DNA of 64,000 nucleotides from Desulfobacteraceae bacterium Eth-SRB2 (GCA_004193595.1 RPGQ01000036.1:34915-98914), one strand, 5' to 3'. Numbered from the stretch's first letter, positions 19,040-28,310 are shown. Notes: generated from the sequence alone by a model not told the origin. Made by a program: numbers and translations.

Positions 19040-20038
19040 TTAATTCAGAATGTATTTTTTGGGGTTTACCGGGATTCCGTTTAATAAAACCTCATAATGG
19101 ACATGGGGGCCTGTTCCGCGTCCTGAATTACCCATAAGAGCAATCGTATCACCTCTCTTTACCGCTTGTTTTCGTTTGGTTAATACCTCCTGTAAATGCC
19201 CGTAACGGGTAACCATTCCATGGCCGTGATCAATTACAACTGTTCTGCCCAACAATCCCTTGGCTCCGGTAAATGTTACAATGCCATCCCCGGTAGCCAT
19301 AATCGGTGTGCCCTTGTGATTGGCAATATCCAATCCTTTATGGAATTCTCGAAGACCTGTAAAAGGGGATTTACGGTATCCGAACCCCGAAGATATCCAC
19401 CCCTTTGTCGGACGGATCGCGGGGGTGGATGACAAAAGATTTCTCTGGTATTCAAGAGAGCTATAAAGGGATTCAAGCCCTTTTTGTTGTTTGATTGATG
19501 CCAGGTTTAGCTGCCGGGTCTGCGAATGCATTTCACGCATTAGACTGTTATGCTTCTCTTCAAGTGGAACCTGTGAATCGAAATTTTCAGGAATTGAACC
19601 GCCCACTCCAAAAGGGCTGTCATGATCGGCAGGTTTTTCAAGGTTGGCAATAATTCGTATTTTCTTCTCAAAATTATTTAAATTAACCAGCGTTGACTTT
19701 AACGTGTTGATCTCATCAGCAAATTTTTGAATCTGCCGGCGCTGGGTAACGATCTCATCACTTTGATTGGCAATCTTGCTCTCGAATTCCTGTTGGTTGA
19801 GTGTCGTCTTAATCGTATAATAATCATAAATAACAAAAGCGGACAATATTACAAAAACAGTAAAACCGGCGCTGATAATGCCTAAAAAGCGTCTGGAAAC
19901 GGTTAACTGCTTTACTGTAGATCCGGTATAACTTAAAATAAAAAACGAGATCCCCCTGTGCCCCATAAGCTTTTTACACTTATAAAGAGTCTGTTTCACT
20001 CGATCTAAAAGCAGTATTAATCTGTTCTGAATATGCAT
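19040..20038 (-). CDS. M23-family murein endopeptidase with membrane anchor and coiled coil
   Basis: 332 residues. N-terminal cytoplasmic stretch, a membrane helix at about 52-70 (FLGIISAGFTVFVILSAFVI), a coiled coil (about 80-125, QEFESKIANQSDEIVTQRRQ), a linker, and a C-terminal LytM/M23 domain. Zinc ligands are visible in FHKGLDIA (HxxxD) and HVHYEV (HxH), with the intervening VVIDHGHGMVTRYGHL. It would cut peptide cross-links in the cell wall. Genes of this type often lie next to secA in Desulfobacterota and may be co-transcribed. Starts at ATG 20038. Confidence 0.92.
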   Translation of the reverse strand: MHIQNRLILLLDRVKQTLYKCKKLMGHRGISFFILSYTGSTVKQLTVSRRFLGIISAGFTVFVILSAFVIYDYYTIKTTLNQQEFESKIANQSDEIVTQRRQIQKFADEINTLKSTLVNLNNFEKKIRIIANLEKPADHDSPFGVGGSIPENFDSQVPLEEKHNSLMREMHSQTRQLNLASIKQQKGLESLYSSLEYQRNLLSSTPAIRPTKGWISSGFGYRKSPFTGLREFHKGLDIANHKGTPIMATGDGIVTFTGAKGLLGRTVVIDHGHGMVTRYGHLQEVLTKRKQAVKRGDTIALMGNSGRGTGPHVHYEVLLNGIPVNPKKYILN

Positions 20039-20409
20039 ATGCTCGATTTATTATAAATTTGAATGCTAAATCCCCCAAAGATCGGTGACGGTTAAAATGT
20101 CTAAAATTGAAGTATGCTACCGTTTTTTTTAACTTCTGTAATAAATATATTTCTTTACAAATTTTAATCTGGTTATTAATTAGTGTAATTTATCATTAAT
20201 AACATAGGATTGTCAATAACTTCGATAATTTCTCAATGCGTTCTGATGTATTCATTGATGATATTGACCCGCCCACTGATAATACAATGTAAAAAAACAC
20301 CTTTTTTATTGTTTCCGCAATCTATTTCTAACAGTATCTTTCGCCCGTTTGCAAAAAAAAACTTTAGTAAAGAATCAGAATCCAAATGAGAAACGGGAAT
20401 CTGAAACAA

Positions 20410-20606
20410 ACTGTAATCTAAGTTGGCAATTTTTTGCGAAGAGATGTGTTAAGATCTTAGGGTTCGCGAAAACCGTCTCGAAAAGACATGGGGATGGATA
20501 TGTCGAGGATTTTCGCGGATCCTTGATGCGCAAGTCCAAGATCCCGCTTCAGCGGGGAGTTCGGCGCAGATCGAGTAAAAAATCGCTCAATTTGGTTTTA
20601 GATAGG
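20410..20606 (+). repeat. Family C repeat, copy 2 (inverted relative to copy 1)
   Basis: Inverted and somewhat longer copy of 16148-16312; it adds a CCCGCTTCAGCGGGG hairpin and a CGTCTCGAAAAGACATG stretch. Ends near GTAATCTAAGTTGGCA and CTCAATTTGGTTTTAG. The two copies bracket secA and the M23 peptidase gene. The rest of the gap 20039-20699 (AT-rich, 20040-20400) holds nothing recognised. Confidence 0.75.
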
Positions 20607-20609
20607 ATT

Positions 20610-20667
20610 GACGCCGAAAACCTTTTACCTGAAAAATTCAGGCGTTAATTCTCAGGTTTTCGGCGTC
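20610..20667. other. Long nested hairpin between folD and a repeat
   Basis: GACGCCGAAAACCT (20610-20623) pairs perfectly with AGGTTTTCGGCGTC (20654-20667). Inside the loop a second hairpin, CCTGAAAAATTCAGG, is present. It sits 33 bases past the folD stop. There is no U-tract on either side of the kind expected for a simple terminator, so it may be an mRNA end-stabilising structure or part of a palindromic repeat. Confidence 0.6.
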
Positions 20668-20699
20668 ATTTAGGCCCTTTCTAAACGCCATATTATAAA

Positions 20700-21608
20700 T
20701 TAGGCAATCCCCAATTTAAATTTGAGAGATTTAAGTGTGTTTTTCATAAGCATGGTGATGGTCATGGGCCCGACACCTCCGGGCACCGGTGTAATATAGC
20801 CTGCAATTTCCTTGGCCGCATCAAAATCAACATCTCCGCTTAAAATCGCAATCTTCTTCCCGGTTTTTTCACTTATTTTCTCACCGATCCTGTTGACCCC
20901 CACGTCAATTACGCATGCTCCGGGTTTGATCCACTCGGGTTTTACCAATCCCGGAACGCCTGCCGCCACGATCAGGATGTCCGCTCGAAGACAATGTGCG
21001 GCCAGATCTTTTGTGCGGGTATGAACAACGGTGACGGTTGAATTGGCGCCCGCCGCCTTCTGGAACATCATATTGGCTATGGGCTTCCCTACGATGTTGG
21101 AGCGGCCCACAACCACCACCTCGGCTCCGCTGGTCTCGACTCCGGCCCGAACAATCATTTCCTGTATGCCTGCCGGGGTACAGGGGGGAAATTTGACTTC
21201 ATCACCGCCGATCATCAGACGTCCCACATTAACCGGATGAAATCCGTCCACATCCTTGTCAGGATCAATGGCATTTAAAATCTTTTTTTCATCAATGTGC
21301 TTTGGAAGAGGGAGCTGAACAAGGATACCATTGATGGAATCATCTTTGTTGTATTTGTCAATCATACCCAAAAGAGCCTCTTCGGAGAGGTCATCGGGCT
21401 GGCTGTCCTGTATCTCATTGAATCCGACCCGGTGGGCGGTTTTAATCTTGAGGGTCACGTAAGAAATTGACGCAGGACTTTCACCGACCAAAATGGTTAC
21501 AAGGCCCGGAACAACGCCGTGTTTTTCTTTAATTTCTGCTACGTCAGCAGTAATTTCTTCAAGGATTTCTTCACGGATTTCAGTTCCTTTAATTAGTTTT
21601 GCTGCCAT
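20700..21608 (-). CDS. folD: Methylenetetrahydrofolate dehydrogenase/cyclohydrolase
   Basis: 302 residues. Interconverts 5,10-methylene-, 5,10-methenyl- and 10-formyl-tetrahydrofolate in the cytoplasm. Family motifs: SYVTLKIKTAHRVGF (catalytic Tyr/Lys region YVxxK), GILVQLPLPKHID, VVVGRSNIVGKPIANM (NADP-binding), and GYITPVPGGVGPMTITML. It belongs to the same one-carbon metabolism as the GcvT-GlyA fusion and gcvHP genes in this window, and in acetogenic or sulfate-reducing anaerobes it also serves the Wood-Ljungdahl methyl branch. Good ribosome site (AAAGGAG) upstream of the ATG. Confidence 0.97.
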   Translation of the reverse strand: MAAKLIKGTEIREEILEEITADVAEIKEKHGVVPGLVTILVGESPASISYVTLKIKTAHRVGFNEIQDSQPDDLSEEALLGMIDKYNKDDSINGILVQLPLPKHIDEKKILNAIDPDKDVDGFHPVNVGRLMIGGDEVKFPPCTPAGIQEMIVRAGVETSGAEVVVVGRSNIVGKPIANMMFQKAAGANSTVTVVHTRTKDLAAHCLRADILIVAAGVPGLVKPEWIKPGACVIDVGVNRIGEKISEKTGKKIAILSGDVDFDAAKEIAGYITPVPGGVGPMTITMLMKNTLKSLKFKLGIA

Positions 21609-21682
21609 TTTTAATCTCCTTTCATAAATAGTTTTAGATTTTGTTATAAATTACTATTTACTATCCCATCAGAACTTAGGGG

Positions 21683-21818
21683 CTTCGCCCCAATTGGAGT
21701 AGTGGAATAATGGAGTAATGGAATAATGGGTTTGAAGGAGTTTTTTACAATTAAAATGGTTTGTTTCCGCCTTTACCCCCAATATTCCAGAATTCCAAAA
21801 TTCCAAAATTCCATTCTG
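21683..21818. repeat. Family F repeat: GGAAT/ATTCC-rich palindrome
   Basis: Starts near GGGGCTTCGCCCCAATTGG, runs through GGAGTAGTGGAATAATGG units, and closes with the complementary ATTCCAGAATTCCAAAATTCC units, so it could fold into one long hairpin. Related copies lie at 23317-23512 and 60205-60366, with a fragment at 12962-12990. It fills most of the first half of the gap 21609-22106; the rest is AT-rich with no visible feature apart from the dctP ribosome site. Confidence 0.75.
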
Positions 21819-22106
21819 ATACCACTAACATTTTGTATAAAAAAACATTTATTCCCGAGAAATTGTAGAATTTCTGAGCCAGTTAAGTAGATCAAAAAGC
21901 TTTTAGACTAATAAAATCTCAATGTCAAGAAGACTCGTAATTTGATTTGGCGGATGGGTCCATAAACGTTCTGCAAAGACCATGAATAAAATAATATTTT
22001 TATTGTCTTCCCTTTGATTTTGTTATATCGGGACATTGATAACTATGGCAATTACCTAAAGTTTTGAAATTCAAGTATAACATTTAATAAAAAGGAGGAC
22101 TTATTT

Positions 22107-23105
22107 ATGAAAAAATTTTTTCTATTTTTCATGGTCGCAACCCTGTGCGTCGCCTTATTACCGACAGGTGCCTTGGCAGCGAAAGCCGCACCCATCAAGC
22201 TGACATTCAGCATCTTCTTTCCCCCTACCCACGGTCAGACAAAAGCTGCAATGGACTGGGCCAAAGAAATTGAAAAGCTCACCGACAATAAAGTGCAGAT
22301 CACCGTTTTTCCCGGCGGAACCTTGACCAAAGCTCCCCAATGTTACAGTGGCGTGGTCAAGGGAATTTCAGATTTGGGATTCAGTCTGTTCGCCTATACC
22401 CGAGGACGTTTTCCGGTCATGGCCGCAGTTGATCTCCCCATGGGTTATCCGGATGGCAAAGTGGCCAGCAAAGTCGCTCAGGAATTTGCAAAGACCTTCA
22501 AACCTGAAGAGTTAAACAACGTAAAAGTCCTTTATCTTCATGCACACGGCCCGGGCCTTCTTCATACAAAAAAACCCGTAAGAAAACTTGAAGATCTCAA
22601 AGGCATGAAAATCAGAGCTACCGGTCTAAGCGCCAAGGTCGTTCAAGCTCTCGGGGGTGTGCCGGTGGCAATGCCTCAGGGCAGCACCTACGAATCTCTG
22701 AAAAAAGGGGTTGTAGAGGGGACATTTGGCCCCATGGAAGTTCTAAAAGGTTGGAAACAGGCCGAGGTTATCAAGTATACGACCGAATGTTACAGCGTCG
22801 GTTACACGACCACCTTTTTCGTTGTAATGAATCTTGACAAGTGGAAGTCCCTTCCGCCTGATGTACAGAAGATTTTTGAAACAGTTAGTGAAAAATATGT
22901 AGATGTTCACGGAAAGGTATGGGACAGCACCGATGAAAAAGGCAGAAAATATACACAAAGCCTGGGCAACGAAATTATACCCCTGTCTGATGAAGAAAGT
23001 GCCAGATGGCGCAAGGCTGTCGAACCGGTGATTAACGATTATATCACCAATAATCCCAACGGCGACGCACACGTTAAAAAAATCAGAGAATTGATGTCCG
23101 AATAA
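22107..23105 (+). CDS. TRAP transporter substrate-binding protein, DctP type
   Basis: 332 residues. Signal peptide (MKKFFLFFMVATLCVALLPT, cut near ALAAKA) then a DctP/TeaA-type periplasmic binding domain: FPGGTLTKAPQCYSGV, VKVLYLHAHGPGLLHTKKPV, the conserved LKGMKIRATG and a TVSEKY region. It binds an organic anion (a carboxylate or similar) and delivers it to the DctQM membrane complex, driven by the sodium or proton gradient. The ATG lies behind AAAAAGGAGG, a strong ribosome site. First gene of a three-gene set; the 424-base gap before dctQ contains a family F repeat. The substrate cannot be told from sequence. Confidence 0.93.
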   Translation: MKKFFLFFMVATLCVALLPTGALAAKAAPIKLTFSIFFPPTHGQTKAAMDWAKEIEKLTDNKVQITVFPGGTLTKAPQCYSGVVKGISDLGFSLFAYTRGRFPVMAAVDLPMGYPDGKVASKVAQEFAKTFKPEELNNVKVLYLHAHGPGLLHTKKPVRKLEDLKGMKIRATGLSAKVVQALGGVPVAMPQGSTYESLKKGVVEGTFGPMEVLKGWKQAEVIKYTTECYSVGYTTTFFVVMNLDKWKSLPPDVQKIFETVSEKYVDVHGKVWDSTDEKGRKYTQSLGNEIIPLSDEESARWRKAVEPVINDYITNNPNGDAHVKKIRELMSE

Positions 23106-23316
23106 TATAATGCTTTAATTGATCCTTTAAAAGTTATTACCTTGTTTCTACAGTAGAAATACTAAGTTGATTTTCAAATAAAGGGGTTGCCTTGCACCAA
23201 ACAGAAGGTTTTAGGGCGACCCCGAATTTTATGACGCATAGCCAATAATCAAACGTCTCGAAAACTCTATAATTAATTGAAAGTAAAGGTTTTTATTAGA
23301 CTTATATTTTTAACTC

Positions 23317-23512
23317 GGACATGGAGAAATGGAATGATGGAATATTGGAATGATGATTTAAAGAAGCCGGCACTCCTCTATTTAATTTTCGTCAAGAAGA
23401 ATTTTACAATAACCCAACTTTCCATTTTCTCTCTGAGCCGTAGACTCTCCGAGCCAGAGGCTCAGAACCCAATATTCCAGTGTTCCAATATTCCAACATT
23501 CCAATTGTGAGC
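23317..23512. repeat. Family F repeat between TRAP genes
   Basis: Begins with GGAATGATGGAATATTGG-type units and ends with the complementary CCAATATTCCAGTGTTCC and CCAATATTCCAACATTCC. It splits the TRAP operon between the binding protein and the small membrane subunit. The remainder of 23106-23529 holds no gene. Confidence 0.75.
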
Positions 23513-23529
23513 GAAGCGAACTAACTTGA

Positions 23530-24015
23530 ATGTATACCTTTGAAAAAATATCTCATGCTATGGCAAAGAGACTATACTGGGTTGCAGGGGTTGCCATTGT
23601 CGTCATGATGCTTCTTACCTGTGCGGATGTGGTCTTGCGCTATTTTAGAAAGCCCATCCCCGGTACCTATGAGTTAGTCTGTTTTTTGGGGGCGGCGGCA
23701 GTTGCATTCGCTATGGCCCATACATCAGTGGAAAGAGGCCATGTAGCGGTAACCTTTGTGGTCGGCCTTTTCCCGCGCAGAATACAGGGTATGATTGAAA
23801 GCATCACCACATGCTTTGGGCTGTTCTTTTTTACATTACTCGCATGGCAGTCCGTAATTTATGCAAATGATCTTCGTCTTTCCGGTGAGGTCTCGTTGAC
23901 CCTGGAACTCCCTTTTTATCCATTTGTTTACGGGATTAGTTTTTCGGCAGCAATCGTTTGCCTGATATTGCTGTCAGATCTGTTTAAGAGCTTTTTGAAA
24001 CTATTTGGAAAATGA
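23530..24015 (+). CDS. TRAP transporter small membrane subunit, DctQ type
   Basis: 161 residues with four membrane helices (about 15-38, 47-66, 88-110, 128-150), the DctQ layout. Motifs typical of the family: YELVCFLGAAAVAFAMAHTS and ERGHVAVTFVV. It pairs with DctM in the inner membrane. The stop overlaps the dctM start by four bases, so the two are translationally coupled. Start chosen at ATG 23530; the ribosome site is weak. Confidence 0.9.
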   Translation: MYTFEKISHAMAKRLYWVAGVAIVVMMLLTCADVVLRYFRKPIPGTYELVCFLGAAAVAFAMAHTSVERGHVAVTFVVGLFPRRIQGMIESITTCFGLFFFTLLAWQSVIYANDLRLSGEVSLTLELPFYPFVYGISFSAAIVCLILLSDLFKSFLKLFGK

Positions 24016-25313
24016 GTCTGACAACCACAGGAATCATAGGAATTATCATACTGGTTCTCCTTCTCTATTCTAAAATGCCGGTGGGCTTTGCCATGGGTTT
24101 TCTGGGATTGATGGGATTCAGCTACGTGGTAACCTTTGAAGCAGGCTTTAATCTTTTGGCGCGTGATGTCTGGGATGTTTTTTCTTCTTATAATTTGACC
24201 GTCATTCCCCTATTTGTATTTATGGGGCAGATTGCCTTTCACGCCGGTATCAGCCGAAGGCTCTATGATTCTGCCTATGTATTGTTTGGCCACCGCCGGG
24301 GGGGGCTTGCCATGACAACCGTGGGCGCGTGTGCCGGGTTTTCGGCCATATGCGGCTCGACCAACGCTACGGCAGCGACCATGGCAACCGTTGCGCTTCC
24401 CGAAATGAAACGGTACGGGTATGATATGAGTCTGGCCACAGGTACCGTGGCTGCAGCAGGAAGTCTGGGCATTCTCGTACCTCCCAGCGTGATTTTTATT
24501 GTTTATGGAATTTTGACCGAGCAGTCCATCGGCAAACTTTTTGCTGCGGGAATTCTTCCCGGTATTCTTCTCTGCTTTCTTTTTTTGATGACCATTTATC
24601 TCAGGGTCTTGAAAAACCCCTCCCTTGCTCCTCCAGGCCCCAAGACCAGTTTCAAGGAGAAATTCAGATCTTTTACCGGTGTGGTTGAAACTTTGATACT
24701 GTTCGCCCTGGTCATGGGAGGTATTTTTTTCGGCATTTTTACACCCACCGAGGCGGCGGCCATCGGTGCGTTTTTCACCATCCTCATCGCGGTGTTCAGA
24801 AAGCAACTCACCTGGCATGCGTTTGTTAAATCCCTGGCAGATACCACCAAGTTAAGTTGCATGATAATGGTAATTGTAACCGGAGCCGTAATATTCGGGC
24901 ATTTTATGGCCATTACCCGGGTGCCTTATGAACTGGCCGAATGGGTGAGTTCTCTTCCCCTTCCTCCTCATGCCGTTATGGGAGTGATCATTTTGGTCTA
25001 TCTTTTCGGGGGCTGTTTTATGGACTCCCTGGCCATGATTATGCTGACCATCCCTATATTTTTTCCGGTGGTTCAAACCCTTGGGTTTGATCCGATCTGG
25101 TTTGGAGTGGTAATTGTTTTAATTACCGAGATGGGGGTAATCACGCCGCCCGTAGGGGTCAATGTTTATGTGGTTTATGGGGTTGCCAAAGATGTTCCAC
25201 TGGAAAATATCTTCAGGGGGGTTTTCCCCATGCTTTTGGCCTTGCTTCTCTGCAATCTGATTCTTCTTTTATTTCCTCAGATCGCTCTGTTCCTGCCAAA
25301 TCTTATGAAATGA
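24012..25313 (+). CDS. TRAP transporter large permease subunit, DctM type
   Basis: 433 residues, the usual length, with about 12 hydrophobic segments. Conserved stretches: CAGFSAICGSTNATAATMA, GSLGILVPPSVIFIVYG (the helix-break region that binds ions in DctM/SiaM), TPTEAAAIGAFFT and the paired MGVITPPVGVNVYVV near the C-terminus. The subunit forms the transport path in an elevator-type cycle. Last gene of the TRAP set. A family B element starts 14 bases after the stop, where a terminator might have been expected. Confidence 0.95.
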   Translation: MSLTTTGIIGIIILVLLLYSKMPVGFAMGFLGLMGFSYVVTFEAGFNLLARDVWDVFSSYNLTVIPLFVFMGQIAFHAGISRRLYDSAYVLFGHRRGGLAMTTVGACAGFSAICGSTNATAATMATVALPEMKRYGYDMSLATGTVAAAGSLGILVPPSVIFIVYGILTEQSIGKLFAAGILPGILLCFLFLMTIYLRVLKNPSLAPPGPKTSFKEKFRSFTGVVETLILFALVMGGIFFGIFTPTEAAAIGAFFTILIAVFRKQLTWHAFVKSLADTTKLSCMIMVIVTGAVIFGHFMAITRVPYELAEWVSSLPLPPHAVMGVIILVYLFGGCFMDSLAMIMLTIPIFFPVVQTLGFDPIWFGVVIVLITEMGVITPPVGVNVYVVYGVAKDVPLENIFRGVFPMLLALLLCNLILLLFPQIALFLPNLMK

Positions 25314-25327
25314 AGTGTACTTAGTTC

Positions 25328-25500
25328 GTGTCCATCCATTAATGAGGATTTTTGTTCAAGATCAAGGCATGTGAAAAAAATAACCACCCCGGTACGATCT
25401 GCCGACCTACGGGACAGGCAGGCATATGTATAATATTCCGAGGATTATTTTTTGAACATAACGCAGAGATTGGGCAAAAAAACCATTTATGGATGGACAC
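25328..25500 (+). repeat. Family B repeat element (MITE-like), 173 bp, with target duplication
   Basis: Terminal inverted repeats GTGTCCATCCATTAATG and GTGTCCATCCATAAATG; perfect 6-bp target duplication TAGTTC at 25322-25327 and 25501-25506. Related copies at 15568-15863 and 63520-63722. Non-coding. The rest of the gap to 25660 holds a short GGAATGTTGGAAT fragment and nothing else seen. Confidence 0.9.
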
Positions 25501-25660
25501 TAGTTCGCTTCGCCCCGCCTGCCATTGCAAGGCACGAGCGGGCAGATCACAACTAGAATGTTGGAATATAAGTATTGTCTGAATCTGACATATGGGAGTT
25601 TACGGTTCGTGCAAGGTTCGGGTAGTCATGTGTTATTTTCCCCCCAACTCTACCTAAATA

Positions 25661-26107
25661 CTATATTGTGGCGTGGCTCTGGATGAAATTTTTCAATCGA
25701 GATTTCTGACTTGTGGTCAGTCCTATAAATTGTACAGCTTGTCGATCTGTTTTTATCGAATCGTCGAGGGGATAGACCGTTTCTGACTGCAAAATGGGCA
25801 TAAATAAAACCTTATCGTCAAAATACAAAGAATTATCGGCCACCAGGTTTAATCTAAGCGATTTTGTTAGCTGATTTTCTCCATCAACATAACTCAGCCC
25901 ACCCATACTTATATCGACAATTGGCTTCCTTTTGTGAAGATGAGGTCCAAACACAACGAATACACGGTCATCTACTTTGAATCGCTTATCTTTCCTTCGA
26001 CCCAAATTAAACATTCTGGCAGTTATATTTTTCAGGCTATTTATTCTCATAGAGTAACGGTGTAAGCGAGTAAAACGGATAAGCGTTTTCAAGCCATAAA
26101 ATGACAT
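25661..26107 (-). CDS. PilZ-domain protein
   Basis: 148 residues. The PilZ signature is seen as RRKDKRFKVDD (the RxxxR cyclic-di-GMP loop) followed by PIVDISMGGLSYV (D/NxSxxG) and a closing QAVQFIGLT. It is thus expected to bind c-di-GMP and pass the signal on by contact with a partner. About 35 N-terminal residues before the domain are basic and unmatched. It stands alone, with long repeat-filled gaps on both sides, so no partner can be inferred from context. Confidence 0.82.
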   Translation of the reverse strand: MSFYGLKTLIRFTRLHRYSMRINSLKNITARMFNLGRRKDKRFKVDDRVFVVFGPHLHKRKPIVDISMGGLSYVDGENQLTKSLRLNLVADNSLYFDDKVLFMPILQSETVYPLDDSIKTDRQAVQFIGLTTSQKSRLKNFIQSHATI

Positions 26108-26354
26108 GTTTTGTAAAATATTGTTTCTTTTTAATCCTACGGAATCTTTTTTTGCATTAAATATGCCATTTGGAAATATTTTTTTTTAAATTCAACTTGA
26201 AAAATAACTAAGCAAAATTATATCAGCAAGATATAACCTTTTTTAATAAGGAAATCAAAACATGTGGGGTTAGATTAGGCACTGAGGGAAAATCGAAAGA
26301 AGAGATTATCCGTCAAATTATTGACATGAATGATCAAAAACGAGACACACAATT

Positions 26355-26531
26355 GATGAACTCGTAAAAAGTCCGATTTAGACGGTTTCGTAAAAAGTTC
26401 AAATTCCCCCGCCAAACATAGGCGGGATAAAAAGGCGTTGCAAATTTTGTAATCATGAGGCGTACTTTTCGTACGTTGAATGATTGCGAAAGGCAGCACA
26501 ACGCAGAAGTTGGACTTTTTACGAGACCGTC
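26355..26531. repeat. Family D repeat element, copy 1
   Basis: Ends GATGAACTCGTAAAAAGTCC and, inverted, GACGGTCTCGTAAAAAGTCC. ACAATT flanks both ends (26349-26354, 26532-26537). Contains the palindrome CGTACTTTTCGTACG. A CCCGCCAAACATAGGCGGG hairpin is extra compared with copy 2. The gap 26108-26777 holds this and a family G-like element at 26575-26690. Confidence 0.88.
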
Positions 26532-26574
26532 ACAATTGGCGCATATATTTTTTTAAAATGCAAATAGGTTAATG

Positions 26575-26690
26575 GGGTGTAAATCAAGGCCGTTGGTAAA
26601 CGCTGATCCTTGTCTATTGACAAACCAAATAGCCATAGCAATCTTAGCAAACAACAGTCTTGATTTACAACCATTTTCCCGGAGAGCGGA
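26575..26690. repeat. Family G-like repeat (GGTGTAAATCAAG ends)
   Basis: Starts GGTGTAAATCAAGGCCGTTGG and ends with CAACAGTCTTGATTTACAACC, an imperfect terminal inverted pair shared with 47353-47545 and 62170-62335. The inner part differs from those copies and lacks the TGTCAG block. No coding content. Confidence 0.65.
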
Positions 26691-26777
26691 CCGGGGTCCC
26701 CCCTTATTTTCGCTAACCTTGAGTTTTCGATTTGAAGCCAAAAACACGATAAGTTTTGCACTAACAAAATCAGATGG

Positions 26778-27443
26778 TTATTGTTTGATGTCGGCAATAA
26801 ATTTGTTGGAGGTCTTAATGGCCTCATTCATATTCTGGATCAGACCGTCAATTTTTCCTTTGAGTGTGGAAAACTCCGACCGTAAAGAACCGATAGCCTG
26901 GGCATTAAGGTTGTGTTTAAGAAACAGGACATTATCACGAAAGGAAAGTAAAACAGGCCCCATACTTTTTTCAGCCCGATGCATGCTTGAAAGCATCTCG
27001 CGATAACGGGTTTTGGTGTCCTGCAGTTTCCGTTTGCTGGAGCCACGCATATCGGCGCTTTTATAGAGTTTTAATTCGTCCTCCCACTCGTCAAACAGGG
27101 CACCAGCAACCGCTTCCACGGCATCGATCCGTTCGGACACCTTTTTTGCCGCATTTTCGCTATCCTCATATTCTGCATTTAACTTTTCATACGCCTTCTT
27201 CAGGTTGCTGCTTTTAATATGGATAACCGTGCCAAACTGTTCTAAAGCTGATTTAAACTGTTCCTGCGCTTCAGATTGAGCATCCCGGGCGCCCTCTACT
27301 CTATCTACAAGAATATCACGTTTATGAATACCTACCTTTTCCATAGCGCCGTAATATGCCTTGGAACATCCCCCAAAAAAGGGAGCCAGAAAAACAGTAA
27401 TCAAAATCAACTGAACGGGTATTAGAGTCGTCTCTTTTCTCAT
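26778..27443 (-). CDS. DUF2959-family lipoprotein
   Basis: 221 residues. An N-terminal lipoprotein signal (about 1-26, lipobox FGGC) and then an almost wholly helical, charged domain starting SKAYYGAMEKVGIHKRDILV, which is the start of DUF2959 proteins. Long coiled-coil stretches follow (EKLNAEYEDSENAAKKVSER and GSLRSEFSTLKGKIDGLIQ). Function unknown; the family is predicted to be in the periplasm, tethered to the membrane. Lies 90 bases after the DUF4197 gene in the same direction; with the AsmA-like gene the three may form an operon. Confidence 0.85.
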   Translation of the reverse strand: MRKETTLIPVQLILITVFLAPFFGGCSKAYYGAMEKVGIHKRDILVDRVEGARDAQSEAQEQFKSALEQFGTVIHIKSSNLKKAYEKLNAEYEDSENAAKKVSERIDAVEAVAGALFDEWEDELKLYKSADMRGSSKRKLQDTKTRYREMLSSMHRAEKSMGPVLLSFRDNVLFLKHNLNAQAIGSLRSEFSTLKGKIDGLIQNMNEAIKTSNKFIADIKQ

Positions 27444-27533
27444 GCTTTCCTCCTTAAGCAGCTCTATTCTTTGTTCATCTCTTATTGAATTACCTCCTAT
27501 GAACCTCTGATACCACGGCCACCGGTAAGTTCT

Positions 27534-28310
27534 CTATCGCGCACCAAAAACACGTTTCAACAGATCGGTGGTACGCTTAGCGGGATTTTGACGGATAGCG
27601 GCTTCCTCACGGGCAAGATAGTGGAAGATTCCGTTCATGCCTCTCTCGGTAACATAATTCGTCAAATCAGCCTTAACATCAGGCACAAAAGGCAAAGATC
27701 GGTATTTACCGATGAGGTTATTGTAGGTCTGCACCGCCCCAACTTGGGACAGGCTGTTTTCTACAATAGGATTCATGGTTTGGGTAAGGGGTTTTGACAT
27801 CTTGCTCTGAAAATACTTTGTGGCTGCATCATCCGGTCCTTTGTAAATGCCCATGGCATCGTCCAGGGTCATTTCTTTAATTGACTCCAAGAAAAGCGCC
27901 TTGGCTTTGGGGGTCGCCACTTCCGCCGCTTGATTGAGTTGTAATTCCAGATCATCGAGCATAGATGACATTCCAATTTTATCCAGTGCATTTCTGACGG
28001 TTTTAAAATTTTCCGGCAGTGGAATATGAATCGCCGGATCCGCATTAAACCCGTCAGGTTTTCCCAATTGCGTAACCACGGTTTCAGAACCTACGCGAAG
28101 CGCATCCTTAAGTCCGGCGGCAATGCTATCAACGGATAGTGCACTTTGCCCGCTGTCACTTTTCTCAATACCGCCAACCAAGTCCTTTGCTTTCTGAAAC
28201 CAGCTGCTTTGTGCGGTTACAACTCCTGAATTGCAGGAAAGTGCAAGGATAGTAATACAAATTAGGAAGATAGATTTAAACATTTTGAAATTAAAGTGTC
28301 GTAAATTCAT
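27534..28310 (-). CDS. DUF4197-family exported protein
   Basis: 258 residues from ATG 28310, chosen for its AGGAGA ribosome site and the signal peptide that follows (MFKSIFLICITILALSCNSG). A longer frame upstream runs only through the family D repeat and is not real. The body fits DUF4197: GLKDALRVGSETVVTQLGK, IHIPLPENFKTVRNALDK, LFLESIKEMTLDDAMGIYKG, and the closing YLAREEAAIRQNPAKRTTDL. Role unknown. The D repeat (28334-28484) is inserted about 10 bases before the ribosome site, so the natural leader has been replaced. Confidence 0.88.
   Translation of the reverse strand: MNLRHFNFKMFKSIFLICITILALSCNSGVVTAQSSWFQKAKDLVGGIEKSDSGQSALSVDSIAAGLKDALRVGSETVVTQLGKPDGFNADPAIHIPLPENFKTVRNALDKIGMSSMLDDLELQLNQAAEVATPKAKALFLESIKEMTLDDAMGIYKGPDDAATKYFQSKMSKPLTQTMNPIVENSLSQVGAVQTYNNLIGKYRSLPFVPDVKADLTNYVTERGMNGIFHYLAREEAAIRQNPAKRTTDLLKRVFGAR

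Noticed and set aside
24210..24913. Long minus-strand open frames inside dctM
   Set aside because: Shadows of the strongly supported plus-strand dctM frame; low-complexity His/Arg/Lys content and no ribosome sites.
26275..26499. Small protein sharing ELFTKPSKSDFLRVHQ with the apparent N-terminus of the DUF4197 protein
   Set aside because: The shared residues come from translating the family D repeat in both places. It is not a gene, and it is why the DUF4197 start was moved to 28310.
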